The notes: generated from the sequence alone by a model not told the origin. A DNA stretch of 64,000 nucleotides from Panicum virgatum (GCF_016808335.1 NC_053146.1:31473495-31537494), one strand, 5' to 3'. Shown: positions 34,787 to 48,381, counted from the first letter of the stretch. Translations and numbers: made by a program.

Positions 34787-37700
34787 TCAAGATTCCCCTA
34801 TAGATCTAGTTGCTGAATTCGATGACATCTCATAATCGGCGACCTTCAAGAACTCTGTCTCCCATGCTTGACCAGAAAAACATTTCACTTTTTCATTGCT
34901 TTCCTCACAGGCTTCTGCCGATGCAATACTGAATGACAAATCGGCAGCAACAACTTCAACAACATCGCCGATCCATTGTATAAGGCATTGATGCATAGTA
35001 GATGGTATGCAACAATTGGCATGAATCCAATCTCTCCCCAACAGCAAACTGTATGACCCCTTCCCATTAATGACAAAGAGAGTAGTAGGGAGAGTCTTAC
35101 TGCCGATGGTCAAATCAACACACAATGCTCCAACTGCCGGAGATACGACTCCTTCAAAATTCTTGAGCATCATATCCGTCTTCGTCAGGTCTTCACTACC
35201 CTTTCCAAGCTTGCGTAGCATGGCATATGGCATTATGTTCACTGCTGCTCCTCCATCTACTAGCATCTTTGTAATAGGCTTACCATCAACAAATCCTTTC
35301 AAGAACAGAGCTTTGAGATGTTTACGTTTTTCATCCTCTGGTTTCTCAAAACTAGCTGTTATAGGTTCCAAATTTAACTGAGCCATGGCTTCTTCCAAAT
35401 CTTGCTCCTCATCATCACCATCTGGAGCCATGAACTCACTAGGTAGCATGAAAACCATGTTGATAGGCGCAACGGATGATCCTGATTGTTGCCCTTCATC
35501 GGCCTTTGGCTTAACACGCCAAACTTCAGATCTGACTCTTCTTCTGGGAACCTCTTTTCTTTCCTCTTCTTCCACTGTCTCTATCTGACGCAACCTTTGA
35601 ACTCATCTCTTCTGCGATCTGGTCAAACCTCTTGGGCACCATCGAGGTCGATCAACGTTATCATGAACCTTCTCTTTCTGGATCCCTGCTATGTGGGTAC
35701 TCATCTGAAACTGAGAAGTAGCAGCCTGCTCAACTCGTTCATTAGCAGAAAACCTTCCTCCTGCAGGATCACGCAGCATGGTCCTGCCCCCCAGCCGATC
35801 ATGCACTGAAACCCTGTCCCCCAGCCGACAATGTACAGGGATACATCTGTCATCACCCCTCTCTCTAATGATCAGCCCTCGAGGCCTCTGGTCGAAATGT
35901 GGCTTCTTATGCAATCGGTCTTCACGATAGAAACCGTTGCACTCTGGATAGTTATCCACTATCGGCAGAGTTAAGCCTTCCTCCCAACAGTACACAAAGA
36001 AAGGACATCTCCAATGCCCTTCATGGCGTCGTGCAGACTCTTCTCTGTACTGTCTCCTTTCTTAATCACGTTGGAATTTATTCAGCAACATCTGAGATGT
36101 GACCTTCTTCTTTGGCACCGCTAATTCTTCTTTCTGTTGCGGCTCCTTGCCTTTGGCTTCATCAGCCATTATTTGTCCTTTGGGATCAACTGCCCCAGAA
36201 TCCTTGGCCGATTGCGATGTGAGCATCTTCATTTGTAATGCATTCCCTTTCTTTCCAACATCTACCATGTTTGCTGGAAACAGATGCCCATCAATCTTCA
36301 TCGGCTTTTTGGGTGTCTCAAACTTGAGCCTACCCTGGTCTATAGCCGATTGTATCTGCTGTCAAAACACTTTGCACTCATTGGTGTCATGAGATGTTGC
36401 ATTGTGCCACTTGTAGTACTTGATGTTCTTCAACTCTTGATCTGTCGGGATCTTGTGATATGGCTTTAGCTTAATCTGCCCCTCTGACAGCAACAGGTCG
36501 AAGATCTTGTCAGCCTTGGTAATATCAAACCCATACTTCTCGAGTTCTTTATTACCGAAAGGACATGAGATCGACTTCTTATTGTTCTGAACCCATTCAG
36601 CCGATCCCACCATCTGGTCATCATCTGAATCAGAAGTATCTGAGCAGTCAACAAAATTGACTTTCTTTTGGAAGTTATCTCTCTTCTGATCATACAGTCT
36701 GGCCTCCCCTGTCATCCTGTTGGCCATCTGACTGATGCTATAGAACTCCTGGGAAGCATACTTCTCCTTGATGTGGGAAGGCAACCTCTGCAAGCTGCTG
36801 ATCAGATAGAACCAGATTGAAGCACTGGTTCTTAACATCTCTGAACCTCTGAATGAAGGCAGCGACCGATTCATCATTCCTTCGCCTTAAGTTGGTCAAA
36901 TCGGGCAGTTTCATCTCTTCTATACTAGAGTAGAAGAACTGGTGGAACTGTTTCTCCAGATTGGCCCAGTATATAATGGAGTTGGCTGGCAACGTCGTGA
37001 ACCACGTGAATGCCGATCCAGACAAAGACATAGAAAACAAACGCACTTTTAATGCGTCTTGCTGAGCCGCTTCTCCACACTGTATGATAAAACTATTGAT
37101 GTGTTCAACTGTGGAGACTTCCCCCTATCTAGAAAACTTGGTGAAATATGGAAGCTTGTACTTGTGGGGCAATGGCAGTTGATCATAAGCAGCCGGATAT
37201 GGAGTTCTGTACATCAGATTCTACGGCTTTGGCTTCAAACCAAACTGATCTCTCATCACCTCAGCAATCTTGGATGCCCAGTCAATCTGTTGAGCACCAG
37301 CTGATGCTGCCTGTGGTGTTGGTGGAGTCATCGGTAAGGTTGCCGATGTTGGCTGAACATTCAGTGTGGTCATCAGCTGAGCAGCTGATGCAGTATGTGT
37401 GACTTGCTGAGGGGATTGATTGGACGGTGATTGACATAGCACCATCTCATTACCATGACTGCTCTACGATATCCTCTGGCTAGGTTGCTGTTGTACCATA
37501 GGAGGCACGTTCACGTGACGCACAAAACAAGTCGCAAGATCATGGAAAACCCAGGTGAATCCATTGGCATGGGGAATACTGTTTGCCAGGACTTCTGTAG
37601 GAGACTTGGGCTGCAGCATCATCGCCAGATTCTGTTGTTGAGGTGTCGGCCATGGGGCCGACACATTGCTTGGGTTTGCTAGCGAAGGTACTGACGTAGG

Positions 37701-38460
37701 TGTAGCCGCTGGTTGTGAAGCTGGTGCAGTATCTTGAGGCTGGGTCGGCTGTGGAGCTGACGCATTGACTTGCTGATTCATCGGCTGAGAAGCTGATGTA
37801 TTTGGTTGCCCTGTTGGAGACGGAATCATGTATTCTGGAGGCATACCAAGTCGAGTAGTATGATCCTACCCAGCTGGGTATCCTAACATAAAGCTTCCCT
37901 GTGCATAAGTAGCAATCGGCGTGGAATTGGTGTACACAGGAGGAAACTGACTTGACGCTACAGTACTAATTGGCTGTGCATCTATAACACCCTCATCTGC
38001 CTGAGCTTGAGGATGAATCTGTGATGTCCCAGTAGCCGATCCAGTAGGAGAAAAGACCATATGACTGGCCTGTTGATAGGCCGGTCCCACAAACCCAGCT
38101 GTTCCCCTGTCTTGCAGCGTCTTGAGCACAGCATTGTGGACATAGTTAGCCATGACCGGAGCATGAATCAGAAAAGCATGTCCGATCATCTGATTCATCT
38201 GATGTATCATGTTGTCCTCCTTCTGTGACTCATTGTAGGGTGGAAGAGTAGGAAAATCATACTTTTTGATTACCTCTCCACTCCTATTGGTGCTATAGGA
38301 TAAGAGGCACTGTCGCTCAAAAGCTTCCACGACCGTCTGGAGTTCTGCCTTTTGTTCTTCTTTCAGCTTATCCTTGTCGATCGGGATCTGGTTCCGCTCG
38401 GAAATCTTTGCTTTTTCCTTTAGTTGACATCTTGATGTTTTTGATCCCACCGGGAGTGCC
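34787..38460 (-). pseudogene. gag-pro: Gag-protease of Tat-like element B
   Basis: The N-terminal region (38400-37870) has DKLKEEQKAELQTVVEAFER and KKYDFPTLPPYNESQKED. A Gln/Pro/Ala-rich linker follows (37840-37220). The gag core at 37046-36740 reads LFSMSLSGSAFTWFTTLPAN and FIQRFRDVKNQCFN. Next come HIKEKYASQEFYS, KKVNFVDCSD and YYKWHNATSHDTNEC (36780-36370). A segment with CWEEGLTLPI and PRWCPRGLTRSQKR (35990-35605) leads to the protease MLVDGGAAVNIMPYAMLRKL with its active-site Asp, and LLLGRDWIHANCC, ending at a stop at 34787. Several stops and frame changes break it (about 37850, 37450, 36870, 36360, 36060, 35600). Gag core and protease wording fit the Tat lineage. No RT follows. Confidence 0.75.
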
Positions 38461-38468
38461 AAAAGATG
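38444..38468 (-). promoter_or_regulatory. B primer binding site
   Basis: Just inside the 5' LTR the minus strand reads TTTTGGCACTCCCGGTGGGA, a form common to grass Tat-type elements. Confidence 0.65.
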
Positions 38469-39488
38469 TGTTAATGCGAGATGATCACACACCAAGCCCA
38501 GGAGCCCCGTACGCCAAGCCCGGACTGCACTTGATTTGAACGAAGGCGTGCTAGTCAATTTGTCCTGTAAATTGACAAGAAAACAACAAACCGTCAAATT
38601 CAAGAGTGTATCGGCTGGATTTCCGAATCACTCTTACACTGCGTATCGGCAGGGCCCTACCGATACAGAAGACGACAATAGATCGGGTATGATGAGCATG
38701 TAATAAAAGCAACCTACAAGGGATCGGCAATGAGCTACCGATGCCGATAAGCAACTAGACGGCTAGATCTAAAGCCGACACGTGCCAGGTAATAGTGTAC
38801 AAACCCATGAATGTATGGATCTAGACAAAGCTAAGCTTATGATCAAATCTAATCGGCTTTACAAGATTTATTGTGATAAATAAGGAACTTACAACCGATT
38901 AAACAGATCACTAAGCCGGGTATTTTGTGAATGAATCTAAACGAGAAAACAGCGATGCGCCCGAGATCAAAGCATAGATAATTTTGGTAAATTTTGAATA
39001 GATCTGAACGAAGCCACAGCGATGCGCCCGGAAGCTAAAGCTCAGATTTACTCGGTAAACAAAGACTTACCAGCAAACCAAGTCGCTCGAATGTGAGGCG
39101 TCCTTGATCAGCTTGAAAGAACTCGCAGAAAAGAAAAAGGATGGCGAAGTCACCGACGAGAAAGTAAATTGCAAGTAGTAAAGTTTGTTTGATTGGATGT
39201 GTATCAATCTTTACAATAGCCGGGGTCTCATATTTATACCCCACGCTAATACAATCCTAGCCGATTACAGCAAAGCATATTCTATCTTAAGAAACAAGAA
39301 ACTATCCTAATAAATAAAATGACACCTTCCAAACTGAGATCTTCTCATACCAAATCCGTGCATAAACGCCAGCACACCTGAACGGTACCAAATCATGACC
39401 GATCCTTCCACGCATATCGTTATTTCTTAACCTGGTATTCCTTCCCTTCACCAATCCTTTGACACATGCCAAAAAAATGGTGTCAACA
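38469..39488 (-). repeat. B 5' LTR, 1,020 bp
   Basis: Plus-strand ends TGTTAATGCGAG and GTGTCAACA. The minus-strand TATA is GGTATAAATA (39231-39240). Differences from the 3' LTR are scattered substitutions and one or two small indels, so B is not very recent. Confidence 0.92.
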
Positions 39489-41124
39489 GGTGCGTCCCAA
39501 AGTGCCTGCCCTTCGTCATCATGTTGGTTCAGGATGCACTGCTCTTTCCTTTGTTTGAATCTGAAAAACATGTTCTCCTTTCCAACGCGGAATCGGATTT
39601 CTCCTCTTCCCACGTCTATCCTTGCTCTAGCGGCCCTCAAAAATGGTCGCCCAAGGATGAGCTCGATTCTGAGGTCGCCTTCTATATCCATAACTGCGAA
39701 GTCTGTAAGCAAGAAATAATCTCACACGCAGACCAAGACGTTCTTGGCTATACTTTCGGGATACCAGATTGTAAAGTCTGCGAGCTGCACACACATATAT
39801 GTTGGGGTGAGAGAAGGGTATAAAAGTTTCTCATATATTGTCATGGGCATAATGTTGACGCTGGCCCCCAGGTCGCAGAGCGCGTGCTCATAGTATTGAT
39901 CGAAGATTGAGCAGCTGATCATGGGGACCTCTGGATCTTCTTGAATTGCTGCTACCAGGCCATCCCAAGTGTCATTCTTCAGGGGATTGTACCTGCCTGC
40001 ATGGTTAGTGCGAGGAGTCTGCCGGGGAAGGCTGCCCCACCCGATAGACACCATATTTGCAGTTTCAACGGGAGATTCGGGTTGCCCCAGAATTTTTCCG
40101 GACTCAGAAACAGGAACAACAGTAGCAATTTGAGCCAGTTGTGTTTCTATCATTTTGTTGAAACTTAGTTGATTTTTAAGAGTAGAAGAAAGAGTTTCAA
40201 CTTTTGCATTTATACTTTCCAAAATTTTATCATTGGCAGCAAGCTTTTTGTTTAAAGATTCATTTATTTTAGCTTGGCCAAAGACTAGATCTCTCAAGGA
40301 GGGTTGGTTCGAATTGAAGTTCGAATTGAAATTTGAGTTAAAGTTGTTACCTTCTCCTTGGAATGGTGGGCGTGCTTAACCCCACCCCTGGCCTCCTTGT
40401 GGACGGAACCCGGTGTTGTTGTTGTTGACGTAGGCTGCGTCTTCTCAGGTCTTGGGGCAGTCATTCCCCGAATGTCTACCGTCACCACAAACCACGCATG
40501 TTGAGTATGAGTTCATGGCATGGACGGGAATAGGCATATGTTGCCAGTTCCCTTCATCGAGTTTCTTCAGTAGGAGGTCCAGCTTGGCGGCGAGCATGTC
40601 CGTCTCCTTGACAGTATGCATTCCGCCCTTGGTTCTGGGCTGGGAACGCTCCTCGTTCCAGCCCTGGTTGGAGACCATCTTTTCAATTAAGGCTGTAGCC
40701 TTGGTAATTGTCAGGTCCAGATAGGCTCCTCCAGTAGTAGCATCGAGATGGGCTTTGGATGTAGTCGTTAGCCCATTGTAGAAGCTTTGGAGTACGAGCC
40801 ACTCGTCCATCCCATGGTGAGGACAGGCGAGTATGCATTCTTGGAGTCTCTCCCAAGCTTCTAGGATGGATTCCATCCCTGTTTGCTGGAAACTTGAAAT
40901 TCTTCCACGTAGGGCAATTGTTTTGCCCAACGGGAAGAATTTGGCGAGGAACGCCGTGGAACATTTGTCCCACGTGCTGACGACTTCCTTGTTATAATAA
41001 AACCACTGTTTCACTTTCCCCAAGTGGGAGAAATAAAACAGACGGAGCCTGATGGCGTCAGCCGTAACGCCCCGTATGGTTACGGTCTTGCATAACTCCA
41101 GAAAGTTTTGTAGATGGGCGTTGG

Positions 41125-44100
41125 TGTAACAATCCAATTTAAATTTCAGTATTTAATAATAAATTTATTTGTCTTTACTTAATTTTCTAAGGTTTATTAT
41201 GATTAGTCTTGCATTTAATCTAATTTTGTTTCACAAGGAATTAAAATTTTTCTAGGTTTAAACATGTTTGTGCATTCATGCTGGTGCATGGTTTTATTTT
41301 GGTAGAGTGCATAGGGTTTGAATTCAAATTCAAATTTGAATTAAAATTAGTTGAGTGTTGTTTGGAATAGAAATAGGAGAAGAAAACCAGAAACCCAACC
41401 CAGCAGCCCAAACCACGGCCCACCTCTTTTTCCCCGGCCTGACCTCCCCACTCGCGTAGCCCAGTCGCTCGACCCAGCCTTCTTTCCGCGCGCGGCCCAG
41501 CAAGTCAGCGCCCACAGCCCAGCCACCCCCCGCATCGCTCGCTCGCTCATCCCGCTTCGCACGCACGCCCCAACTGACAGGGCGGGCCCGCCTGTCAGCC
41601 GCACTCCCCGCAGCTGCACGCTCACCTGCGCCCCGCTCCTCACCCTGCCGACGCTGGCTCACCGATCAGATCTGTCGTCCCCGCCGGGATCCCGCTCGGC
41701 AATGGCCCTCCCGTGATCACCGCGCTCCCCTCCTCTGCGTCCGAACCGGCTCCGCCTCACGCCCCGCTCACTACTCGTGGACCACCCGCGCCCTACCACG
41801 AGCTGCAGTCCCACACGCCAGTGCCGCCTTCTCCACCGGCCGCGCAGCATCGTTTCAGCGATCCTCGCCAGGATTCAACCGCGCTTGCAATGGGCACGCA
41901 CGCCCAGGATCCCGGGCCTCCTTTAATTGGCACCGCAGCCTTCTCTGCGCCCTCATCTCGCCACACCGCCGCCGCCTCTGCACTCGAGATCCACCTCTTC
42001 CACGCCATCGCCGGTGCAGAGTCTCTGTGCCGCCGTGCACTCGCCGCGCCAGTGCCTCCCAGCCACCGCAACCCACCCCAGGAGCAATGCCTTGACGCCT
42101 GGAACCTTCCCGAGCCCTCTGCCCCAGCCGTAGAACCCCGTCTGCGCCGGAATTCGACCCGAGACCCACCGCCGATGAGTTGCTCCGTCGGTACAATTTC
42201 ACGCCGCCGGTGACGTTCAAGCCGCCCTGACCCCCGCAGCACTTCCGCAGGCCCATCCCAAGTCGATCCAAGGAGTCCAGGAGATCGGAGATCCACCACC
42301 GCGTCTCCTCCTTGAGCTCCGCCCGAGCGCTGCCCGAACGCCGCCGCGCAACCTCGTCGCCGGCCTCCCTGCGACGACCCTCCGATCGACCCAGTGCACG
42401 GTAAGCACCCCAAGCCCCCACCGTCCATTTACGCTAGATGTTTTCGCTAGTGGCGCACCCTAGGGTCCCCGGTACCGCTCGCCAGCAATGTCGCCGCCGC
42501 ACACACCCGCCCCCTTCGCCACGCACGTCGCTCCGAGCAGCCACGAGCCCCGCTTAGAGCCCAGGTGGATCACGCATGCCACGCTGACCACGCCCGACCC
42601 AAGCACGGGTCGAAATGACCCCTGGAGGGCCGGAAACAGCGTACTCCGACGAGTTTCCACCGCGCGCCGCAGCGGAAAATGGTCTCCGGTGAGCCCCGCC
42701 GCTGCCTCGCGCGCCCGCTTGATCCTGGCCGCCCGATCTGAAATCGGCGTCCATGATTAGAACCAGTGCCCATCAGATCTGAGCTGCCGGATCGAGATTC
42801 AGCGGATCAGATCTAAACATACCCCTTCGGTCTGGCTGTTTTGCTAAAGAGTCCCTGGCCTTTCTTGAAATCAACCCACAATCCAAGTAGTTCAAAAGTA
42901 TTTCTAGAAAGGCCCAATTTTTAACGTTTAGACCCTTGCGCTTTTCCCTTTTTGAACTCGTAGTCCAGCCCGGTTGTTTTAGCGCTTTAGCCCTCGGATC
43001 TTTTCTGTTTTTACATATAGTTCCCTAGTTTTTGCAAAAAACCCCTGGAAAGTCTGTTTTTCTTACAGTTTAGTCCCTAGATCTTGTTTTAAACGTAGTT
43101 TTCACGTTCTAGCTCCGTTTTAGGTGTTCTTTATGTCCACGTGATCGTTGTAACTCGTAGAATAGTCTTAGCTTAGTTTTGTTTGCTGTTTTTATGTATT
43201 GTTGTACTGTTTCTTAGTTTTGCTCTTGCTTGCATGTATGTGTATGTGCTGGACTTGTTTTTGGCGTTGCGATCGTGAGTAGACGTTGATCCTTCGGAGG
43301 AGTACCAGTACCCGGAGCAGCCACCATCTTCAGAGCAGTTTGAGAAGCAGGAGAACTTTGAGGAAGGCAAATATAACATGAACACCACCTATCACTGTTA
43401 AATACAATTTCATACTGCATTTTAATACTGTATGCCTATAAGGACTTTCCTAGCCACTTTATTACCTTCTATATATATATATATATATATATCCCTTGGG
43501 TTGCGACAACCTGGGACAACCGCGCAACCACAAGACTGGAATGGGACGGTCTTGGCTTACTAATTAGGTCTTTTTGGTTTGGAGTAACTTACCTGCGGGG
43601 CAAGGGTGGTAAGCTTCAATGGTCCCTGCTCCTCCGGCTTGGTCTGTTCTCCGTGTCTTGTACCCCCGTGAGGTGGGCCCGATCGTCACTGATCCAACTC
43701 TTCGCGGTTACGCCTTACCAACGAGATTCTTTGTAACGGCCTCGTAGTGTGTTTGCTAGTTATCTCACCTAAGGATGTGTGATGAACAACTAGTGTAACT
43801 CACGACTAGTGGGTAAAGATGTGCAACCTCTACAGAGTGTAAAACTGGTATACTAGCCATGCTCATGGTCATGAGCGGCCTGGATCCTCCTTTTGATTAG
43901 TGGGGTTACCTTGGTGGTTTCGGTTTGGTTCTCAGTAGTTCATGATTAATTTTGATTAATTACTATGTAACTGGGTTTATGGTAAATCATCAACTTGTAG
44001 TAATTAGCTTTAATAAAATTTTGCCAAGACTTAAAAGCTAATGCAGTTGAGTTAGCCAACCTTAGAGCCTCATAGTTTGTGTTATACTTGTTGAGTACAA

Positions 44101-44478
44101 GTTGTGTACTCACACTTGCCTCCTCTACTCTGTTTCCTTTTGTTCTTTTTGGGATACTCTACTGCTGCTCAGTTCCTGCCGACGCGAGGGAGTCCACTCA
44201 GAGCTACCAGGAGTACGAGGACTTCTAGGCGGTCGTCTCCCAGTCGACGTTCCTGTGGTGCCCAGCTTCGACAAGAGTTTACGTATATGTTTTTACGCTT
44301 CCGCTGTATCAGACATTTTGTCATTAATGTAATAAATAACATTCATACTCGCTTTATTATATCTCTTTACATGATATGTGCTGTGATATACTGTTCATTC
44401 TGTTGTATATACGTGTGATTTGATCCTGGCACGTATATGATTGCTCGGTTTATGTCCTTTTGTAAACCGGGTGTTACA
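41125..44478 (+). repeat. E 5' LTR, 3,354 bp
   Basis: Ends TGTAACAATCC and CCGGGTGTTACA. It has the same plan as the T1 LTR in reverse orientation: AT-rich start, GC-rich block at about 41.4-42.8 kb, dyad TGAGTACA-5-TGTACTCA (44092-44112), terminal stem CGGTTTAT/GTAAACCG. The long open frames in the GC-rich block look compositional. Confidence 0.9.
43471..43492. repeat. AT dinucleotide microsatellite in E LTR
   Basis: About eleven AT units. At the matching place T1 has only GGTATATATAAAGG-type sequence, so the run expanded in E or was lost elsewhere. Confidence 0.85.
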
Positions 44479-44481
44479 GAG

Positions 44482-44494
44482 TGGTATCAGAGCT
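44482..44494 (+). promoter_or_regulatory. E primer binding site, initiator tRNA-Met
   Basis: TGGTATCAGAGCT, three bases after the LTR end. Confidence 0.9.
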
Positions 44495-45043
44495 ATATCG
44501 ACTGTAGGTCGAAAGCCTAGATAGAACTGGTCGAGTTTTAGGTCTTCTTCTCTTTAGCCTTGTCTTCTGAAACTATTTTGCTATTATATTACTTGAATTA
44601 TAAGATTTTTACTCGTCTTGCCTTGATTTCTCTCTATAGAATAGTTTTCGTAGATTTTGGCCTGAAGTAAGTCGACTGACCATCATAGGTGTAAGCTAAA
44701 TGACCCCTTTATAATAGCATGATAGAACATTCTGCGACACGTTGTGTTAGTCGAGTTGTGTGTTAAACTCGACTAAAGTGTAAATTTGTATGTCTGTTAT
44801 TGTGCAAATGTTTGATTTGGATCTTTGGTTAATTGCATAGCTTAGTAGTTAAATTTGTTTAATGAAAATCAGTCTTAAGTTAAAGTTAATTAATCAATAA
44901 AGTAACTTAGACCGTCGGGGTTAAAACCATGCACTCTATCCTGTCTACTTTATCATGCCTAAATCTTTCCTGCAGAAAAATATCATATCCGTCTGAAATT
45001 ATTTCGGCAATATCTTTGCTCATACATCTTTTGTTCAAATCAG
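44495..45043 (+). other. E 5' leader
   Basis: AT-rich untranslated region between PBS and gag, matching in reverse the leaders of T1 and G. No coding signal. Confidence 0.6.
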
Positions 45044-47486
45044 ATGGTGAACACCAGGAGCACCGGTTCCGGTTCTGGCCAGCAGCAGGGGCAGAACAAC
45101 CAGGGTACCGGAATGCCGATGCCTCCACCCTTGACTCCGGAGCAGTTTTTCTAGCTCTAGATGCAGATGATGGCCACCATGAACAACACCATTCAGGCAC
45201 TGCAGCAGGTTCACACTAAGCCGCCGCCTCCGCCTCCACCACAGCAGCCTCGCGACATGCGTGCGGAGTTTCTGAGGGGTCACTCGCCGATGTTCTCTCA
45301 CACGTCTGATCCACTCCAGGCGGACGACTGGCTCCATGCAGTGGAGCGTCAGTTGGACATCGCCCAGTGCGATGATCGGGAGCGTGTCTTGTACGCAGCA
45401 GGACAGCTGCGAGGGGCAGCTTTGGACTGGTGGGCATCCCACCGGATTCAGGACCATGAGGCTTTCACCTAGATCCAGTTCTGGGAGCGGTTCCGCAGCC
45501 ACAATGTCCCCGCGGGCGTGATGAAGACAAAGAAGAAGGAATTCCTTGCGCTTAAGTAGGTAAACTCAGATATAATCTTTCAGCATTTCCTTTCGAGCTA
45601 AGATCTCCCTTGTTCTACCTTTCTGAAACAGGAGCTAATCATTCGTCATACAACTTTCTTTTTCACTTTAGGGGACTATGACGGTCATGGAGTATCGTGA
45701 TCGTTTCCTTCAGCTCGCTCGCTACGCCCCTGCCGAGGTCGCGGATGACCGCGACAAGTAGGAGCACTTCATGGAGGGTCTTGAGGACTACATCCAGTAC
45801 GTGCTGCTCAACCTCCGCTTCGACGACTTCAACCATCTGGTTGACAGCGCGCTCAACACGGAGTGCAAGCACCAGGAGATGGAGGATAAGAAGAGGAAGA
45901 TCACTCCAGTTGCTTCTGGCAGCAACACCCATCCCCGCTTCCAGCCGCCATAGTAGCAGCAGCAGTACCGGCCGCCCCAGCAGTACCAGCAGCGGCCACA
46001 GCAGTACCTGCCTCGACAGCTGCAGCAGGCGGGCCAGGGCCAGAGGTTTTCGGCACCTCCGGCTCGTGTCGCTCCACTAGCTCCGCCAGCACCTCAGGCT
46101 CCACGGCAGGCAGCTCCTCCTGCCGGACAGCAGGCTCCAGCAGTCCCTCGCACCTGCTATCACTGCGGCCAGCCAGGGCACTATGCCAACTCTTGCCCCC
46201 GGAAGGCACAGGCGGGACAGCAGGGGCGCCCAGCTCAGCCCAGGGCGCCACTTCAGGGGAGGGTGTACCACGTTACGGCCAACTCAGCTGCCGAGGCTCC
46301 CAATGTGGTTATTGGTACGTTCATGGTCAATTCATATCCAGCTACAGTGCTTTTCAATACTGGTGCTACGCATTCCTTGATTACACAGTCTTTTGTCGAG
46401 CATCATGGTATTCGTACTAGCACATTAAAGAGGTGTCTGTTAGTATCTTCACCGGGAGGACAATTGAGGTCTCATACTTTCTGCCCCAGAGTCAGTGTAT
46501 CCATAAGGGGGGTAGGATTCAGCACAGATCTGATGGTGCTAGACACCAAGGGCATTGATGTCATTCTGGGGATGGAGACTCTTGCTAAGTGGGGAGTCCG
46601 GATAAATTGTGCTCAGAGGACAGTCTTGTTATCGGCTTCCAGTGGTCAGGAAGTTACTATCAGTTCAGTGGAACCTTCTGGATTTCTTCATCAGATGGAG
46701 GCTAGACACACGGATGGTATTCGCGTGGGGTCTGAATTCCCGGATGTCTTCCCGGATGATTTGCCAGGTATGCCGCCTAAACGCGACATCGAGTTTTCTT
46801 TTGATCTCTTGCCTGGCACAGCTCCTATTGCAAAGCGGCCCAACTGCATGGCACCTATAGAGCATGAGGAAGTCAAGAAGACCATTGATGAGTTGCTAGC
46901 CAAGGGCTATATCCGTCGCAGCTTTTCTCCTTGGGCGTTTCCATTGCTGTTAGTAGATAAGAAGGATGGTTCGAAGAGAATGTGCGTCGATTATCGGGAG
47001 CTGAACGCACTTACCATCAAGAACAAGCATCCACTGCCATGTATTAAGGATCTTTTTGATCTGCTTCGAGGTGCTTGTGTATTCTCGAAGATTGATCTGC
47101 GTTCGGGTTATTTTTAGCTGAGGATTCGTCCCGAGGATATTCCAAAGACGGCATTCACCTGCAAGTACGGGCTGTATGAATACACGGTCATGTCTTTCGG
47201 CCTGACTAATGGCCCGGCTTTCTTCATGCACCTGATGAACTTGGTTTTCATGGATTATCTGTATGTCTTCATGGTGATCTTTATTGATGATATTCTAATC
47301 TTTTCCAAGTCAGAGGCAGAGGATGAAGTTCATCTGAAGCTCGAGTCGCAGATATTGAGGGAGCATCAGCTGTATGCTAAGTTCAGCAAGTGTGAGTTCT
47401 GGATTGATGAGGTTCCATTCCTCGGTCATATCATCTCCAAGGGAGGCATTGCAGTTGATCCGAGCAAGGTGAAGGATGTGCTCGAG
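45044..47486 (+). pseudogene. gag-pol: E gag and 5' part of pol, stops and intron-like gap
   Basis: Exon 1 is 45044-45559, the gap 45560-45671, exon 2 from 45672. The zinc knuckle lies near 46156-46197. The protease region has [12 protein letters not shown], so the catalytic Asp is Asn. RT continues through [10 protein letters not shown] (about 47090-47114) to [10 protein letters not shown] (47283-47312) and ends in KVKDVLE at insertion G. In-frame stops: TAG at 45152, 45158, 45470, 45557, 45759, 45951, 45954 and 47115. By comparison with T1, all replace CAG except 45470, which replaces TGG. Confidence 0.85.
45560..45671 (+). other. Apparent intron in E gag, 112 bp
   Basis: It starts GTAAAC after AAGTAG (CAG decayed to TAG) and ends CACTTTAG before GGGACTATGACG. 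The body differs widely from T1 (GTAATC...GAATTCAG), but borders, phase and length agree, the pattern expected when only the splice sites are under constraint. Confidence 0.72.
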
Positions 47487-48381
47487 TGTAACACCCGGTT
47501 TATAAAAGAACATAAACCGAGCAATCATATATGTGCCAGGATCAAGTCACACGTATATACAACATAATGAACAGTATATCACAGCACATCTCATGAATAA
47601 GACATAATAAAACGAAATACGAATGGTATTTATTACATTAATGACAAAATGTCTGATACAGCGGAAACGAAGTACATATACGGTAAAAACTCTCCGAAGC
47701 TGAGCAGGGCGCCACAGGGACGTCGACTGGGAGATGAACACCTAGAAGTCCTCGTAGTCCTGGTAGCGCTGGATGAACTCCCTCGTGTCGGCAGAAACTG
47801 AGCAGCAGTAGCGTAGCCAAGAGGAAAAAGTAGAGAAGAGGCAAGAGTGAGTACACAACTTGTACTCAACAAGTATAACACAAACTATGAGGCTCTAAGG
47901 TTGGCTAACTCAACTGCATTAGCTTTTAATCTTGGCAAAATTTTATTAAAACTATTTACTACAAGTTGATGAACTACCATTAACCCGGTTACATAGTAAT
48001 TAGTCAAATTTAATCATGATACTACTGAGAACCAAACCAAACCAAACCAAGGTAACCCCGAGAGGCACCTCCCTCGTCGGAAGGAGACAACCCCACTAAT
48101 CAAAAGGAGGATCTGGGCCGCTCATAACCGTGAGCACGGCTAGTATACCAGTTTTACACTCTGCAGAGGTTGCACATCTTTACCCACAAGTCGTGAGCTA
48201 CGCCAGAGGTTCATCACACTTCCTTAGGTGAGATGACTAGCGACTCACTACGAGGCCGTTACAAAGAATCTCGTTGGTAAGGCGTAACCGCGAGAGTTAG
48301 GTCAGCGACGATGGGGCCCACCTCCGGGGGTACAAGCACAGGAGCGCAATCCAAGCACAGACCAAGCCGGAGGAGCAGGGA
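47487..48381 (-). repeat. G 3' LTR, left part
   Basis: It begins TGTAACACCCGG and is broken by H at AGGGA. The dyad is at 47848-47868. Confidence 0.9.

Larger units (their letters stand above)
26700..39488 (-). mobile_element. B: Tat-like element, gag-pro plus antisense gene, no RT
   Basis: The LTRs (26700-27716 and 38469-39488) are close copies and the flanks carry exact GGTGC duplications (26695-26699, 39489-39493). A PPT at the left LTR and a PBS at the right LTR set the minus orientation. The interior has gag-pro (38460-34787) and, on the opposite strand near the 3' LTR, a plant-mobile-domain gene. Element F replaced or interrupted the middle. No RT or integrase remains, so it was non-autonomous, or lost pol when F inserted. 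Confidence 0.88.
23950..41124 (-). mobile_element. D: Athila-like element without RT/integrase, split by B
   Basis: Minus orientation: gag (41124 to 40445), protease (40297 to 39489, continuing 26694 to 26574), promoter-like leader (about 26240-25877), ATHILA ORF-1 (25861 to 24386), 3' region. Element B splits the protease C-terminal region with an exact GGTGC duplication, and E truncates the gag at 41125. No RT, RNase H or integrase is found between protease and ORF-1 even after removing B, so the element looks non-autonomous by design. Confidence 0.65.
26574..41124 (-). pseudogene. gag-pro: Gag-protease of D, split by element B
   Basis: The gag core (41124-40500) shows LRLFYFSHLGKVKQWFYY, FLAKFFPLGKT and the knuckle CVVCGDGRHSGNDC. 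The protease has ALCDLGASVNIMP with its catalytic Asp, and LILGRPFLRAARARIDVGRG. The end, beyond B, reads RRCAKKMWRKVASSSSS and SPGRAEQC before a stop at 26574. Gag forms particles and the protease would process them. Breaks: a stop right after the zinc knuckle (about 40445), one near 40380, and a TGA where related proteins have Arg (about 39722). The basic, serine-rich end resembles the end of the gag-pro of F. Confidence 0.7.
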